The position numbers and the translations under genes were made by a program. Below, one piece after another: positions 41,452 to 54,601 of a stretch of 64,000 bases of DNA. The notes under the pieces were generated by a model. The model saw only the letters and a list, made by a program, of their open reading frames with translations, was not told where the DNA came from and did not search any database. Position 1 is the first letter of the stretch. Each line of letters begins with the position of its first letter. The stretch lies in contig NC_133650.1 in the NCBI RefSeq assembly GCF_009905375.1, positions 289,900,423-289,964,422 of the forward strand, given 5' to 3'. Origin of the DNA: Apium graveolens (Eukaryota > Streptophyta > Magnoliopsida > Apiales > Apiaceae).

Positions 41452-43929
41452 AAGGCAACAATTGTAGAAGCCGGAAGTGAACAGATGCAGAAGGAAAGAG
41501 AAAAGAATGGAATAAAGAGGAAAAGTATGAGCATTGGTGGGGGTTCAGCAGGAAGGAGCTTCCCAACTAGATTTAATCGAGGAGCAGTGTCCCTACCGGG
41601 AAAGAACACTGGGATTAAGCGGCCAATGAGCGTGAATGTGATCCAGAGCGGCCAGAAGTCAAGAATGTCCTATTCCAACCAGTCTCGACCCCCATTGCCA
41701 TCCTGTAACACTTGTGGAAGAATGCATTCTGGGGAATGTAAGGGAAAGCCGGTAACCTGCTTTAAGTGTGGGCAAGTGGGCCACTATTCTCACAAATGCC
41801 CTTCGTCAGCCCCTGCCGTCATTCCAACCACCACTTGTCATCAGTGTGGACGCCCTGGTCATTGGAAGAGGGAATGCCCAATGAACAAACCAGCAGCTTC
41901 AGGAGCCAGCAGGGCTGCCTCCAATAAGCCACCTACTGCGAGGACTTTCAACATGACAGTCCAGGATGCTATGAAAGACTCAGATGTGATAGCAGGTACC
42001 CTTTCTCTAAATTCAGTCAGTGCAAACATTTTATTTGATTCGGGAGCAACTAAATCTTTTATATCAAGGGACTTTGCGCGTAAATTAAGACTTAAAGTTG
42101 AACCCTTGATAGCACCCTTACAAGTAGAAATAGCCAATCATGAAATTATTCCTATTAACCAGATTCACCCAGCCTGTGAGATAGGCATAGGGGAACAATC
42201 TTTTAGTGTTGATCTGATCCCTTTTAAATTAGGGGAGTTTGATGTAATTTTGGGAATGGACCGGCTATCTAGCAATGATGCTCAGATAGACTGTAAAGGG
42301 AAGAAAGTTAAGTTAAATATCCCAGGAAAGAAAGAAGTTCTATTTAGAGAAAAGAGGCAGACGCAGAAATTTTTGACTATGGCCCAGGCCAGAAGGATGC
42401 TACGAAAAGGAAATGAGGCCTACCTAGCCTATGTGGTGGACACGCAGAAGGAGGTGCCCAACTTACAAGATATTCCGGTAGTCAACGAATTTGAAGACGT
42501 ATTCCCACAAGACCTTCCGGGATTACCACCCGATAGAGTGATTGAATTTGCTATTGAGTTGGCCCCAGGGACGGCGCCAGTTTCAAAAGCACCTTACCGA
42601 TTAGCCCCGTTAGAAATGAAGGAATTAGCTATCCAATTGCAGGAACTCTTGGATAAGGGTATGATAAGACCCAGTGTGTCTCCGTGGGGAGCACCAGTTT
42701 TATTTGTTAAGAAGAAAGATGGGAGCATGAGGCTGTGCATCGACTATCAAGAGTTGAACAAGCTAACCATAAAGAACAGGTACCCATTACCTAGAATAGA
42801 CGATCTGTTCGACCAGCTAAAGGATGCTGTTTATTTTTCCAAAATTGACCTGAGAACTGGATATCACCAACTAAAGATTAAACCCGAAGATATTTCCAAG
42901 ACAACGTTCCGTACCAGGTATGGGCATTATGAGTTCTTGGTAATGTCCTTTGGATTAACCAACGCCCCAGCGGCTTTCATGGACTTAATGAACAGAGTAT
43001 TTAAGAATTACTTGGACAAGTGTGTGATAGTTTTTATCGATGATATTTTGATCTACTCAAGGACTGAGGCAGAACATGCAGAGCATTTGAGGATAGCTCT
43101 AGGAATACTCAGAGAGGAACAGTTATATGCCAAATTCTCGAAGTGTGAATTCTGGCGGAATGAAGTACAATTTTTAGGACATGTGATCAATAAAGAAGGA
43201 GTATTGGTCGACCCCTCCAAGATAGAGGCGGTCTCAAATTGGGAAAGGCCAACCACACCCACAGAGGTAAGGAGTTTCATAGAATTGGCCGGCTACTATC
43301 GTAGATTTGTACAGGACTTTGCGAAGATCGCAGCCCCTTTGACACGACTTACTCGTAAGACAGAGAAGTTTGAATGGACGGAGAAATGCGAGAACAGTTT
43401 TCAGGAATTAAAGAAAAGGTTGGTAACGGCCCCGGTGTTGGCATTGCCGGACGGAAAAGGAGATTTTGTGATATATAGTGACGCGTCGCACAAAGGATTA
43501 GGGTGTGTGCTTATGCAGCACGGTAAAGTGATTGCGTATGCATCGAGACAACTGAAGGAATACGAGATTAGATATCCTACCCATGGTCTTGAGCTACCGG
43601 CAATAGTTTTTGCCTTAAAAATTTGGAGGCACTACTTGTATGGAGAGAAGTGCGAGATTTTTACAGACCATAAGAGCCTCAAGTACATATTTACGCAGAA
43701 AGAGCTCAACATGCGCCAGAGGAGATGGTTAGAACTAATCAAGGACTATGATTGTGAGATTCTCTATCATCCAGGGAAAGCCAATGTGGTGGCTGACGCC
43801 CTTAGTAGAAAGGAAAGACTCAGAATGATAACGACTTCGAAAGAATTGATAAGGGATTTTGAGAGAATGGAAATAGAAGTAAAGGTAACCGGAACCGGAA
43901 CTGAAAAGCTTTTTGAGATCTCAATATAG
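41452..43929 (+). pseudogene. Gypsy-C gag end, protease, RT and RNase H
   Basis: The same frame as gag. Numbering from the ATG at 41485, knuckles are at residues 92-105 ([14 protein letters not shown]) and 118-131 ([14 protein letters not shown]), with a partial one at 74-85. Protease [10 protein letters not shown] begins at residue 185. RT shows [35 protein letters not shown] and the catalytic FIDDILIYS. RNase H has [13 protein letters not shown], a LELPA glutamate motif and [10 protein letters not shown], ending [10 protein letters not shown]. All catalytic residues appear present. A TAG at 43927 ends the frame just before integrase. Confidence 0.94.
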
Positions 43930-44233
43930 CCAGAATTATTGGAAAAGATCAGATTGTGCCAAGAAAAAATAATGAATGAGGGCAGAGAGTCAATGACTGG
44001 AGAAGAGATCCATACGGAGAAAGATGATAAAGGGATAATGAGGTACTCTTACCGGATTTGGGTTCCAAACGTTCAAGAGCTTAAAGATGAGATTTTGGAT
44101 GAAAGCCATAGTTCAAGGTATTCCATTCACCCGGGAAGCACCAAGATGTATAGGGATTTGAAGGAGTATTACTGGTGGCCCAACATGAAGAGGGATGTAG
44201 CAGAATGGGTGAGCAAATGTTTGACTTGCCAAA
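43930..44233 (+). pseudogene. Gypsy-C integrase N-terminal zinc finger
   Basis: Same frame as the upstream pol. H-x-H (SRYSIHPGSTKMY) and CLTCQ give the HHCC zinc-binding part of integrase, with YWWPNMKRDV between. It is cut at 44233 by Gypsy-D and resumes in frame at 58432, after the second copy of the target duplication. Confidence 0.92.
44229..44233. repeat. Target site duplication CCAAA, left copy (Gypsy-D)
   Basis: CCAAA precedes TGTAACACC and recurs at 58427-58431. Confidence 0.93.
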
Positions 44234-44501
44234 TGTAACACCCCCGGATCCGGGGTCGGGGATCCGGGTCGTCACGAGTTCCATTTCCCTTAATAACACC
44301 CAATCTTAATAATTACTCAACTACTCTGTACTGTGACCCCACAATAAACACACACACCACACGTTATAGTCTCAGAGATGAACATCCAAAAATAACCACA
44401 AGTCATTTTATTCCATAATTATCTGCCAATACACCTTAAAAGGTTTTCTGAATAAATTTACATTTCTTTGCCATTATTACAATTCATAAATATAAATAAA
44501 T

Positions 44502-44630
44502 CTAGTCCATCAAAAGTTGAAAGCCTAGCCTATTGGTAGTTCCTACCTCAGCTACGGCGGCATCAATGCTTCTAGAAAACTGCGGAACGTCTCCTAATCG
44601 CTTGCGAATCGGGAGCTTGGTTCTGTTCAT
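44502..44630 (-). CDS. LTR micro-ORF, 42 aa (Gypsy-D 3' LTR)
   Basis: Frame begins MNRTKLPIRKRLGDVPQF and is at the same place as the C and F micro-ORFs. Only the pattern M-x-R, RKR-x-G and AAxAxEV is shared, so it is a divergent relative. Confidence 0.35.
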   Translation of the reverse strand: MNRTKLPIRKRLGDVPQFSRSIDAAVAEVGTTNRLGFQLLMD

Positions 44631-46002
44631 CTTTTCTATCTGTTGTTGTGTGATGAAAGAAGAAAGCAAGGGTGAGCAGCAAGCCCACCAAAATAATATG
44701 TATAATGATTAATAGTATATGAGTCTACTCATAATACTCATGAAAATCTTGGTCAAAAGAAATGAACCAAGTTTGATATCTTAATGCGATGAAGTCGCAA
44801 AATATTCAGTATATATACATATATACTTTTCAAAATAATGGAAGTCCTCTTCCATGCATAATATACACAAAGTCCCATTGTATAACTGTATAAAAAAATA
44901 TCGTTGCAAGGTGATCTCATATATCTAACCTTGTCTCAACGTTTTTCTGAAAATCTTTGTCATTCATAAGACAATTATTAATCTGATATAAGTTTAAAAG
45001 ATGAAGTTACCAAATACTTCGCTACACTTATATCATTCCCAAATACTACTTGAACTACCACCGTTCAAGTTATAATCAATTTCAAAAGTTCATCCCACTG
45101 ATGAGACCACAAGATAAGACTTGAATAGATTCAATCTTTGAAATATTATTGAATGAAAAAGTTATGAGATACTTTATTTAGTCCCGATATATATATATCC
45201 ACATATATATATCCCTTTAAACATTTCCTGGAATCTCTGTTATGCAAAGTATGAACAGAGTTTGAAACATCCAATGAATTTTGGAAAGGAAAAGAATTTT
45301 GGCATAAACCCGATATCTCGCTGATCAGGCAAAGATACCAATAAGTAACCTTTTCTACTATAGATGGATGAATTCCTCACCGGTCATCACCCTGGCCGCA
45401 TTAGGACCTCGCGCTAGACCGTACCCCGGCCCCTCACGCGTTGATGGACTGCCACCCAGCCACTTACACAATAATAGACCGTACCCCGGCCTGTCGCTTA
45501 TGCCGACTCAATGAGAGGGGCTTACTTCCCGAACGTTGGGCAAGTAATCAATTCATTTACCAAATCTGCAACCTCGTTGTGAATATAAAATACACCACAG
45601 AGCCGGATTCCCCAGGTTTTGAGCGAGTATTTAAATCCCCTTAAAAGGAAGATCTTAAATATAAAAAAAAAAAGTTTTGGGATCCGCTCTGACTTTTAAA
45701 AATCATTTTGAAGACTCAAAAACACTTTAAAGAGTGTTTGGAGTAAGGCTGATTTAATGAAGTAAATCAGTCCCCAGAATATTTAGAAAATGACTGAATA
45801 TTATTATTTAATATAATATTCCCATAAAGAATAATCTTTATAAAAATAATTGAAGTAGAAGTATTAAAACTTATACTTGAAATGACATTAAATAACCAAA
45901 GATATACTTATATGAAAGTATTATCTTTATTTGAATAATCGAAAATAAGTTTGATTATTGAACATTATTCTTTAATAAAATAAAGAATATATCTCAGCAA
46001 AT

Positions 46003-46280
46003 AATCGGAGTCATAGATCCTCAAATGAATATTCAATAATATTCAATAAATAATATAAACTGAGTCATAAGCCCTCGAATGAATATTCAAATATTATTCA
46101 ATAAATAATATAAAAGGAGTCATAAGTCCTCGAATAAATATTCAAATATTATTCAATAAATAATATAAAAGGAGTCATAAGTCCCCGAATGAATATTCAA
46201 ATATTATTCAATAAATAATATAAAAGGAGTCATAAGTCCTCGAATGAATATTCAAATAATATTCAATAAATAATATAAAG
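46003..46280 (-). repeat. Tandem repeat in Gypsy-D 3' LTR
   Basis: Five units of about 55 bp with AAAAGGAGTCATAAGTCC and GAATATTCAAATATTATTCA; more units than in C or F. Confidence 0.85.
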
Positions 46281-48461
46281 ATGAAGTAATCGTATAAACC
46301 TTATTCGATTAATAGTTTGGAAAACTATAACCATATATATATATAAATATATATATATATATCCATATCCATATAAAATCTACTCGGGATCCTCGACTCC
46401 CGGTTTTAGAAAATATTTTCACCTTTGGGTCCCTATACTAAGGGTATATGCAAGATACCGCTATCCTCTAGCATAGGTATTATGCAACTATAAGCATTGA
46501 AATCAACAGATAGATAATCAGATTACGAAACAGACATGCATATATACCATATTAGCATACTCCAATATATTGCAAAATTTGCTAATAACAATCATGCAAT
46601 ATCACAAGATAATGCATATACATATATTTACATCACAACAACAGTATAACGGGTAGAAAACTTGCCTGAGCGACTGGGGGTTACGAATGGCTCGGGACGA
46701 GTCTGGTAACCTATAAACAACAAGTAAGTTGGAATTAAACCAAAGTCACTTGTAAATCTATACTTTAACTAACTTAGACTCTAACGCTTGTTTTGCGCTC
46801 ACTGATTCGCTTAAGTCACTCGGGTACCCTCGGCTCCACCATTTTTAATAATTTAACCTTTACGAGTTTTAAAGCGATTCCTTCTCGAGTGACTTACCAA
46901 TTGCCTAAAACACTTACCATAAATGTTTCATGCATTAATTAACCCTTTTTGGTCTTTAACCTACATTTCAAAGTAAGGCGAGGGGAAAAGTTTCGTTCGC
47001 GAAACGCCGTTACTTGAAACGGTCGTTTCTCCTAAACCGTAAATCGGAATCGAACGAACTACATATCAAAACGAAGCTCGTAACATGAGCTATCTAAACA
47101 TGGCAGTGGTCACAATCTAGCAGGGGGTTCTCGGGTCCTAATGCTATACACAAAAACAGTCCAAAGAAAATCGGACGTTACGACGGCTATGTTTACGCGA
47201 TTTCCAAATTTTAACCCATTCACAAACAACCCAAATCAACCTCAAATCCAACATACAACCAACCTCCATCCTTATCACATCATAACCACCCCAACCAATT
47301 CAATTTAATCTTTCATACTTATGCTTAAACTTAACTTTAATCATTCTTAAGTTCTTTTAAATCAAAACCACAATAATTACCATTTCATTCACTACCATAC
47401 CAAATCTCAAACTCTAAATCATAACAACAAGATACAATATCAACCCACTACTCAAAATCATCCTATAATATATAGGAATCTAGGGTTAGGAGATGGTATA
47501 CCTTCCTTGAAGTGGTGGGTGGAGCTAGGAAGCCTTAAGAAGCTTGGAGAAGTTTTAAGAAAGCTTGGATCTTCAAGAAAACAAGACAAACTTCAAGTTA
47601 AAAATCTTGAAAACACTATTCATTGTCTTCTTCATTGATTAAATGAAGAAGTTTGAGAAAGAATTAATGGCTTAAACTCATGATATAGCCATAACTAAGC
47701 ATGAAGATGATTAGGGAATTTTCTTACCAATTTAGGAAGCTTTGATCTTTGATTTTGAAAAATCTATGCCTTGAAAATGCTAAAAAGCCGAGAGCAAGAT
47801 AAACTCATGCCTTGGTTGTTTTTGATTTTTTTGATGAAATGATTTTGCTAGCTTGGTTGGCTTGGTTTTTTGTATTTGATTTAGCAAATTACTACCTTGC
47901 CCTTGAATTTGTGTGGTTCTTATTCAACCACACCTCCTTCCTTCCCATGTCATGCTTACCTCATCCTCATGATGTCATCCTTCCTTCCTTGTCTTCTTTC
48001 TATTGGTTGGATGACATCATTCCCATTAATCCCTTTGATTAACTTCCTAATCGTTTGCCTAATGACCGTTGATCTGTTATACGGTTCGCTTAACTTTCGT
48101 TCTCGTTTATCGTTTGAAGGATCATACCCGGGATCTTATTACTTAGGTTCCCTTAACCTTTCTCAATACATTATATTCCTTTTTATGATCCTTTATTATA
48201 ATCCTTTAATTTAAATCCTTTTTATCCTGTTACCTTATACTCAATTCTCTCCGTATCTTGTGGATTTCCGGGAAAAATCAAAGTGTTCGGAATTGGATTC
48301 TGACGATCTTTACATACACTTATATTCCATATAAAGTACTAATAAAATCTCAGAATATCCATATCAGAACCCCTACATAGTGTGGCATGAAAAGTTTTCT
48401 CGTTCAGCAAAAACACTATTCATAAGGGTTTCAAAATTTCTCAAAAATTGGGGTTATTACA

Positions 48462-48475
48462 GTCTCTCCTCCTTA
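48462..48475 (-). other. Polypurine tract of Gypsy-D
   Basis: In element orientation AAGGAGGAGAGA, one base before the LTR; one base different from the C and F tracts. Confidence 0.87.
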
Positions 48476-49240
48476 AAAGGATTCCGTCCCGGAATCAGAT
48501 AGAAAATGAATAGGGATACTTTCTTAGCATTACACTTTCTAACTCTCAAGTAAATTTTCCCACATTGTGGTTCTTCCATCAAACTCTGAATAGTTTGATA
48601 ACCCTTCTCCAAAGCACTTGTTCCCTTTTCACTCAACAACCCTTCCTGGTTGCTCCATATAGGTTACGTCGGGTTGCATATCTATGCGCTCATGTGCCCC
48701 TATTTATCTGGCATCTGAATTACACTTCCTTAACACTGATACGTGGAACACGTTACGACCTGCTACATGTTCGGGGTTAGGGCTAGCTCATATGCTAACT
48801 TCCCAAACGTCTTAACATATCCAAGGGTCCAACAAATTGTAGACTTAGCTTTCCTTTCTTTCCGAACCTCATCAATCCTTTCTAAGGGATACCTATAACA
48901 TTACTAGGTCCCCTATTTCATACTCTTTATCCTTTCGTGTGAAATCAACATACTTATCATGTCCATCTTGGGCTACTACCAGCCGTCCTCTGATTAGATC
49001 TATCATATCCTTGGTCCTTTGGACTACTGCGGGTCCGAGCATCTTGCGCTCTACAACTTCATCCTAACATAAGGGAGATCGACATTGTCTTCCCTCAAGG
49101 ATTTCATAAGGCGATATCTCAATACTGACATATGATCTATTGTCGTAAGAAAACTCAATCCGTGTTAAGTGATCATTCTAATTTCTTTCAAGTCTATTGC
49201 ACAGACTCTCATTATAGCTTTTAACATTAAAGCTTTTGCT
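48476..49240 (-). pseudogene. Gypsy-D integrase C-terminal part and chromodomain remnant
   Basis: Homologous to Gypsy-C 58840-59555 and to Gypsy-F 24260-25050 with frequent stops. The best match is the stretch for GRRCRSPL near 49080 and the KGLMRFGKKGKLS part near 48860-48890. Confidence 0.78.
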
Positions 49241-50940
49241 TCTCAATACCCATTCTTTTCCAGTTCGTAATCGCTATCACCTTCCGTTCCTAATATTATA
49301 CTGGTTATACTTTTGCTCGTTAGCGTTCTATAACCTTTTAATAACCACGTCAACCTTAGTATCACGAATGTGTTCCCATTCCGCATACTACCACCACTTT
49401 ATTACTCCTTTTTCAGTTGTTTCTATTTTCCGGAATTTGATCAATCAAATAGAAGTAAAGGAATTTGTTGAGAGATCACTATGATCACGAACACTTGTCC
49501 TATTGCATAGTTAGTACAGAAGGTGGCCAGCCTTTAGTACTTGACAAGCAATTAAACAATAGTTGGTATCCTACTCGACTTCTATCACACAGATAGATAG
49601 TCATTCGGCAATACCTCCCCTTCTGGAAGGGTTGTTCTTCTCAGATTACATGAAATGAAAAGAAGAGAAAAGAACGAACTGAAGAGAATTGTATATATAA
49701 AAAAAATATACTGCCACAAAATATCTGGCTTGGAATCTACCTCTGAACTATAGAGGTTTGTCATAGGAGAACAAAACATAAACATATTTATATCAGCATC
49801 AAGTATTATAACATCGTATTTCCCATGCCTAAATATTTCTATTCCGTTCATCATTCTATGGACCCATGCTCTTCCTCGAGCTTATACACAATCACCTTTG
49901 AAACTCCCTCGACATCGAAAATCGAATCTGGGATATCATTCTATACATCATCGTTACTAGGATTCTATGCTTGCACCGCAACCTTCCTCGTATAATAATA
50001 CGACTCTCTATTGATAAGAAAGAATAAATATTCACTAGGTAGATACTCTACTTAATTAGTCTATCAATGATAACTTATACACTACCACGACCCGATTAGT
50101 GGTACTCAATCTCAACACCCATTCCAATACAACTCTCACGGTTGTAATCAGCTCACTACTCGCAGAATCATTGCTGCCTTACTATGGTCCACCACTGACC
50201 TACTGTCGTCATTCACGTTCCATGAAATCTTAATATCTAACCATACGAAGTCCATACATGTCGTATCAAATCCTTCTAAGGAGGTAACATAATCACCATT
50301 CACGATTCATGAAGAACACTCCTGATTCTGACATACATACATGACATGAAGCAGATAAAATTGCAGAACAGTTTCGCTCAAAGCAACGATAGCAGGTTAA
50401 TACCATTCTTAATCATATGCCTTCAATAGAAGACTTAACTCAAAGGTTTGTTTGGTCCTTTTTGGAATATGGTCCTGGCTTATTCTCAAGATAGTATCTT
50501 CTGAGATAGATAGCCCGCTCATGGCGATTACACGAATTAAACCTTTACCAACTACTATTACGGCTGGGTATTGCACAGTCATCAGAAGGAATGTCAATCT
50601 TCCAAACCATAATACAACCTTCAGCTTTTAACCATCATCACTGTATCCTTTGGCACAAGCGCCTACAATTATCCTTTTACCGTTAAAGTGTCGGCCACCT
50701 CTTTGGCCTTTCCTGATAGTAATAGTTCCTTACAGTCAATGTCATTTTAACCACCTCCAAATAAATTTTCTACCTTATTTCAATCACAGCTTATGTGAAA
50801 ATGCTTTTCTTTAATATCTGATGAGTAAATAAAAAAAAAATATCACCATTTTTCCATAAGTTATTGCCTCAATCTTTAGAGGCTAATCACTGTCAAGACT
50901 GACTCTTAATCATACTTAGAACATCTTTTATCTTAAGTCC
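49241..50940 (-). other. Gypsy-D degenerate pol interval
   Basis: No assignable domain. The sequence parallels Gypsy-F 25050-26720 almost base for base in many places, so both descend from one decayed ancestor. Confidence 0.5.
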
Positions 50941-51130
50941 TAATTGCCCTGAACAGTTTCGACCATTACTGGTTCGATCCATACTTTCTCGTGGTTTAAC
51001 ACGTGCCCCACTTGGCATCATTATAATTACGTCATATTTCCTTTATCAACATTTCTATTCTTGAGAATTTTGAATATTACCTTTCTCCTTGTAAAACCTC
51101 TAAGGTTATCCTTCAATCGTTCCTCCTGTA
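50941..51130 (-). pseudogene. Gypsy-D RT remnant
   Basis: Matches the same part of RT as the Gypsy-F remnant at 26725-26925, around the stretch for [10 protein letters not shown]. Confidence 0.58.
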
Positions 51131-52149
51131 TTCCCTAGATACAGGGCATATCAAAATACCATTTACTAATACTAGAACCATTGTCTATATACTTCTGAAA
51201 AATTTCTCCACTGATTCTTAAAGGTCGTTGCTACCTTAACCCTTTCCCAATCATACTGTCAAAACTCATACTGTCCCTATTAAGGGTGAAATGCAAACCT
51301 TTATGCATTCCCCTAGGATTCATTTTAAGTTACCGATGTTCTAGCCTTAATTCCACCTTTAAAAGGTACCTGCATCCATCCATGGATAAATCAAGTCATA
51401 TATCCTTGACAGATTATCTTATTCATCATTCCCACCTCGATAGTCGATACCTAATTTCATAATAGCATCCTTATTCAAATTGAGGTCAATCCATATGGCC
51501 TCCAAAAGATAACAATGGTCATCCGCTTTTCTTGCCTAATTTGGTAACGATAACAAGGATGTTCTGGAGGATATTGGTCGTGTTCAACGTGAACTTCTTC
51601 TTAATAATTCCTTATTTACTTTTGTTGTTTATCTCAACAGTCACCTCGATGTTGGGATATCTTTCATATCTGGCGTCTCCCTTTCTGGGTATCATGCCAC
51701 CGGTCTTACACTTCACCTTCTTGAAGGTCACTTCCTTCATCCAATTTTCTTAATTTCTTACTTTCTTGTCTCCTCAGTCTATCTGCGTCTCCTTATTTAT
51801 CCTTCGAATTATCTCAAGGTTTCCTCGAATCTTCCCAACTTACGGGGGATAAAATATATGTATCTCTTATGCCCTCAACCATCAATTTTAACTCATGGTG
51901 AATCACCCTCATCCTGAAGATTACATACTCTTCTATTTCTATTTCTACGAGTCTTTAGGGTTTCCTCATACCCAACTCCCTTATCATTCCTCAAACTCTA
52001 TTGCCGTTATATTCCTTTCTCTTATCATTATTTCATGAACCAACACAACATAAGCATTGATTCCAAACATTCCGTCATTCTGGATTCGTGTCTTCAGAAT
52101 GAATCTTGACAACTTTTACAACTTAAATTCACAATTCATCATACTCGTC
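51131..52149 (-). other. Gypsy-D degenerate gag-pol interval
   Basis: No frame and no domain I can assign. It is shared with Gypsy-F and includes an insertion of about 13 bases relative to F near 51133. Confidence 0.45.
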
Positions 52150-52735
52150 TGCCTTTGTTCTGGCTCTAAAGCTTTTACTCTATCTCTATAACCTTGGGAA
52201 GTACTTTCCTGAAAACAATTGACTGAACTTAAATCAGTTTATTATAATCTCTTGCTCCGTGCCTTCCTTGGTCTTTCACCAGCGGGTGGTCTCTCTCTTA
52301 GGAGGGTAAGTGATAAAAATAGTCTTTTGTGATTCGTCAATCATTTAGAATCTCAAATAATTCCTATATTTCCTTTAGCCAGGCTCTTGCCTCGATTGGG
52401 TCAACCTGTTCCTTGGAACTCTGAGAGCTTAGCGACTTAAAGGTCCTGAAAGAATTTCTCACCGCATTATTTCCTCAGGGTGGTGGTTGGGGATAATAGT
52501 CTAAGTCCTTTTTAGACAGGTCCATGAATTGCCGTATAGGAGTGCCGTCTCGGGTCTCCTTTCCTTACTCGACTTCTGCTTTTGCTTCTTTTTTTTTTTG
52601 TCTAAATATTTCTTCCTACTCCCCATAATTGGGGTCATCTTTTAATTTAAAATCTTCATTTTCCACTTTATTATTTTCCGGGTTCTTTATATCTTAATTG
52701 CGACCTCCCTGATTATCACGTTCAAGGTTTGCCCT
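52150..52735 (-). pseudogene. Gypsy-D gag remnant
   Basis: Homologous to Gypsy-C gag (FMQLLRQ to GKYFPR part) with stops and indels. Position relative to the pre-gag ORF is normal here, in contrast to Gypsy-F. Confidence 0.72.
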
Positions 52736-53168
52736 TAATCTTATTCCTTGTGGGTGCATATTACTTGGAAAATTTTGAGAATCTCCGGATATTTGTCTTA
52801 CTTACTTTGCTTAAGTCTTCCCCTCGTTTAGTCCTTGCACGATTGCAAATTATGAATTCTTAAGTTCGATAAACTTCATGTCACTCTCTTAAGTGTTAAT
52901 AGAGCAATTAACAATGTGATTTATCACAATCAAACTGATCTGAACTGAAATTAACGAATATATACATAACCATTTGTTCGAGGGTACAACAACTGAACAT
53001 ATTAAAGAGGATTACATCATATGAACTTATCGCTCCTATCCCAAAAGTACTACCATAGATAGTCATCTCGTCATTAAAACTAATCATTCATAACTTAGGC
53101 TAATCATCCAAAAGCGGTGCTACATGAGACCCTTGTTTGATTGCTCTGGCTCTGCACACTACCATGGA
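52736..53168. other. Gypsy-D spacer between gag remnant and pre-gag ORF
   Basis: About 430 bp, non-coding and AT-rich, comparable in length to the 416-bp spacer of Gypsy-C. Gypsy-F lacks it because its RNase H piece replaces it. Confidence 0.55.
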
Positions 53169-53942
53169 TTAAGAGGTGCGAGCACGCACAACATCCCTAA
53201 CCTGCTCCATCACAGAGGTGATGAGGTCTAAGATGGTCGCAAGTAGAGCTGGATCAACCTGACCCTCAAGATGGCCTCTAGCTGTAACACGGGTGGTAGT
53301 CTCAATCCTTTCCATGCTATACGCTAATCCTGCCGGAAGTATCCCACCCTCAATCCTTGGTGCAGTAAGTCGATCCAACAGATCACTCCTAACATTCCGG
53401 GCCTCTGACAGGCCACCCAAAGTCATATGATAATCAGCGATAAGAGAAGCCTGAGTGGTAGCATCTAGCAGTCCATGGGGGGCAGGTGGTGCAGACCCAG
53501 GAGATCCAAATGGATAACCAAGCACGGTATCAGGTGACAATGGTGCAGGGGATAAAGGTGGCATTTCCTCAGTATGTGCTGGGCTCTGTATAGGGGAGGG
53601 AACAGGAATTGGTGGAACCTCATGGATGTCTACAGGAGCCTCTGGAAGAGGGTCTGATACTGGTATAATTGGGATCATGGAAGGCCCCACTCCTTCTGCC
53701 CTCATTAACCTTTGTGCCCTTGGTAACTCTTCATTCTCTAGGGCCACCCTCGCGGCCATTCTAGCTCTGGTAGTCGCCCTGACTACGGTCATCTGTTCCT
53801 CAACGGTCCTCTCTTCATTCTCATCAGGATCCTCCATGAGATCCTCCTCAGCCACAATCCTTTCCGGAATAACATCCTCAACCGCAGCATTCTCTATCTG
53901 AACCTTATCCGGTCCCTCATTAGGGTACTCCATCGGACTCAC
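53169..53942 (-). CDS. Gypsy-D pre-gag ORF, 257 codons, open
   Basis: The frame opens with GTG in this count; the first ATG is codon 4 (MEYPNEG). Homology to Gypsy-C continues upstream of it (QHEDVLLQVGDQ against CEHDEALLDVEDQ), so the start is uncertain. Residues ~1-55 are acidic (EEDLMEDPDENEE), ~60-90 Arg/Ala/Glu-rich, ~95-160 Pro-rich with repeated PPxP and SPxP, and ~165-257 likely helical (LLATILDLITSVMEQVRDVVRARTS part). No domain is recognised. It stays open while every other coding part of this element is ruined. This suggests selection in cis or recent repair, but chance cannot be excluded for a young copy. Confidence 0.68.
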   Translation of the reverse strand: MSPMEYPNEGPDKVQIENAAVEDVIPERIVAEEDLMEDPDENEERTVEEQMTVVRATTRARMAARVALENEELPRAQRLMRAEGVGPSMIPIIPVSDPLPEAPVDIHEVPPIPVPSPIQSPAHTEEMPPLSPAPLSPDTVLGYPFGSPGSAPPAPHGLLDATTQASLIADYHMTLGGLSEARNVRSDLLDRLTAPRIEGGILPAGLAYSMERIETTTRVTARGHLEGQVDPALLATILDLITSVMEQVRDVVRARTS

Positions 53943-54188
53943 AATTTGATCTCCAACTTGTAATAAAACATCCTCATGCTGATGCTCCTGAACCTCAAGG
54001 TTTGGTGCCCCGCTGCCCTATACGAGAACAAACTATGTTACTATCACGATACCTATAAGGGTTCCCATAAGGGTTTTAACTGTAAGTGCTACGTTAGGTA
54101 GCCCGACTATGAACTTGGAAAGAGTTCTTATTATCTTAGTGAACTTATTATCTTAGCGTCCCATCATCTCTGAGGTTTATAACGCTTA

Positions 54189-54200
54189 GCTCTGATACCA
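54189..54200 (-). other. Primer binding site, tRNA-iMet type (Gypsy-D)
   Basis: TGGTATCAGAGC on the minus strand, four bases from the 5' LTR edge at 54205. Confidence 0.92.
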
Positions 54201-54454
54201 TTTCTGTAACACCCCCAGATCCGGGGTCGGGGATCCGGGTCGTCACGAGTTCCATTTCCCTTAATAACACCCAATCTTAATAATTACTCAACTACTCTGT
54301 ACTGTGACCCCACAATAAACACACACACCACACGTTATAGTCTCAGAGATGAACATCCAAAAATAACCACAAGTCATTTTATTCCATAATTATCTGCCAA
54401 TACACCTTAAAAGGTTTTCTGAATAAATTTACATTTCTTTGCCATTATTACAAT

Positions 54455-54601
54455 TCATAAATATAAATAAATCTGGTCCATCAAAAGTTGAAAGCCTAGC
54501 CTATTGGTAGTTCCTACCTCAGCTACGGCGGCATCAATGCTTCTAGAAAACTGCGGAACGTCTCCTAATCGCTTGCGAATCGGGAGCTTGGTTCTGTTCA
54601 T
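54455..54601 (-). CDS. LTR micro-ORF, 48 aa (Gypsy-D 5' LTR)
   Basis: As at 44502-44630, but one base change removes the stop so the frame runs six codons further. The variable end argues against strong constraint on the C-terminus. Confidence 0.35.
   Translation of the reverse strand: MNRTKLPIRKRLGDVPQFSRSIDAAVAEVGTTNRLGFQLLMDQIYLYL

Larger units (their letters stand above)
44234..48461 (-). repeat. Gypsy-D 3' LTR
   Basis: 4228 bp. Differs from the 5' copy by scattered bases, poly-A and TA lengths, and four bases (GTAA) near 46728. Holds a micro-ORF at 44502-44630 and a tandem array at 46003-46280. Confidence 0.95.
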
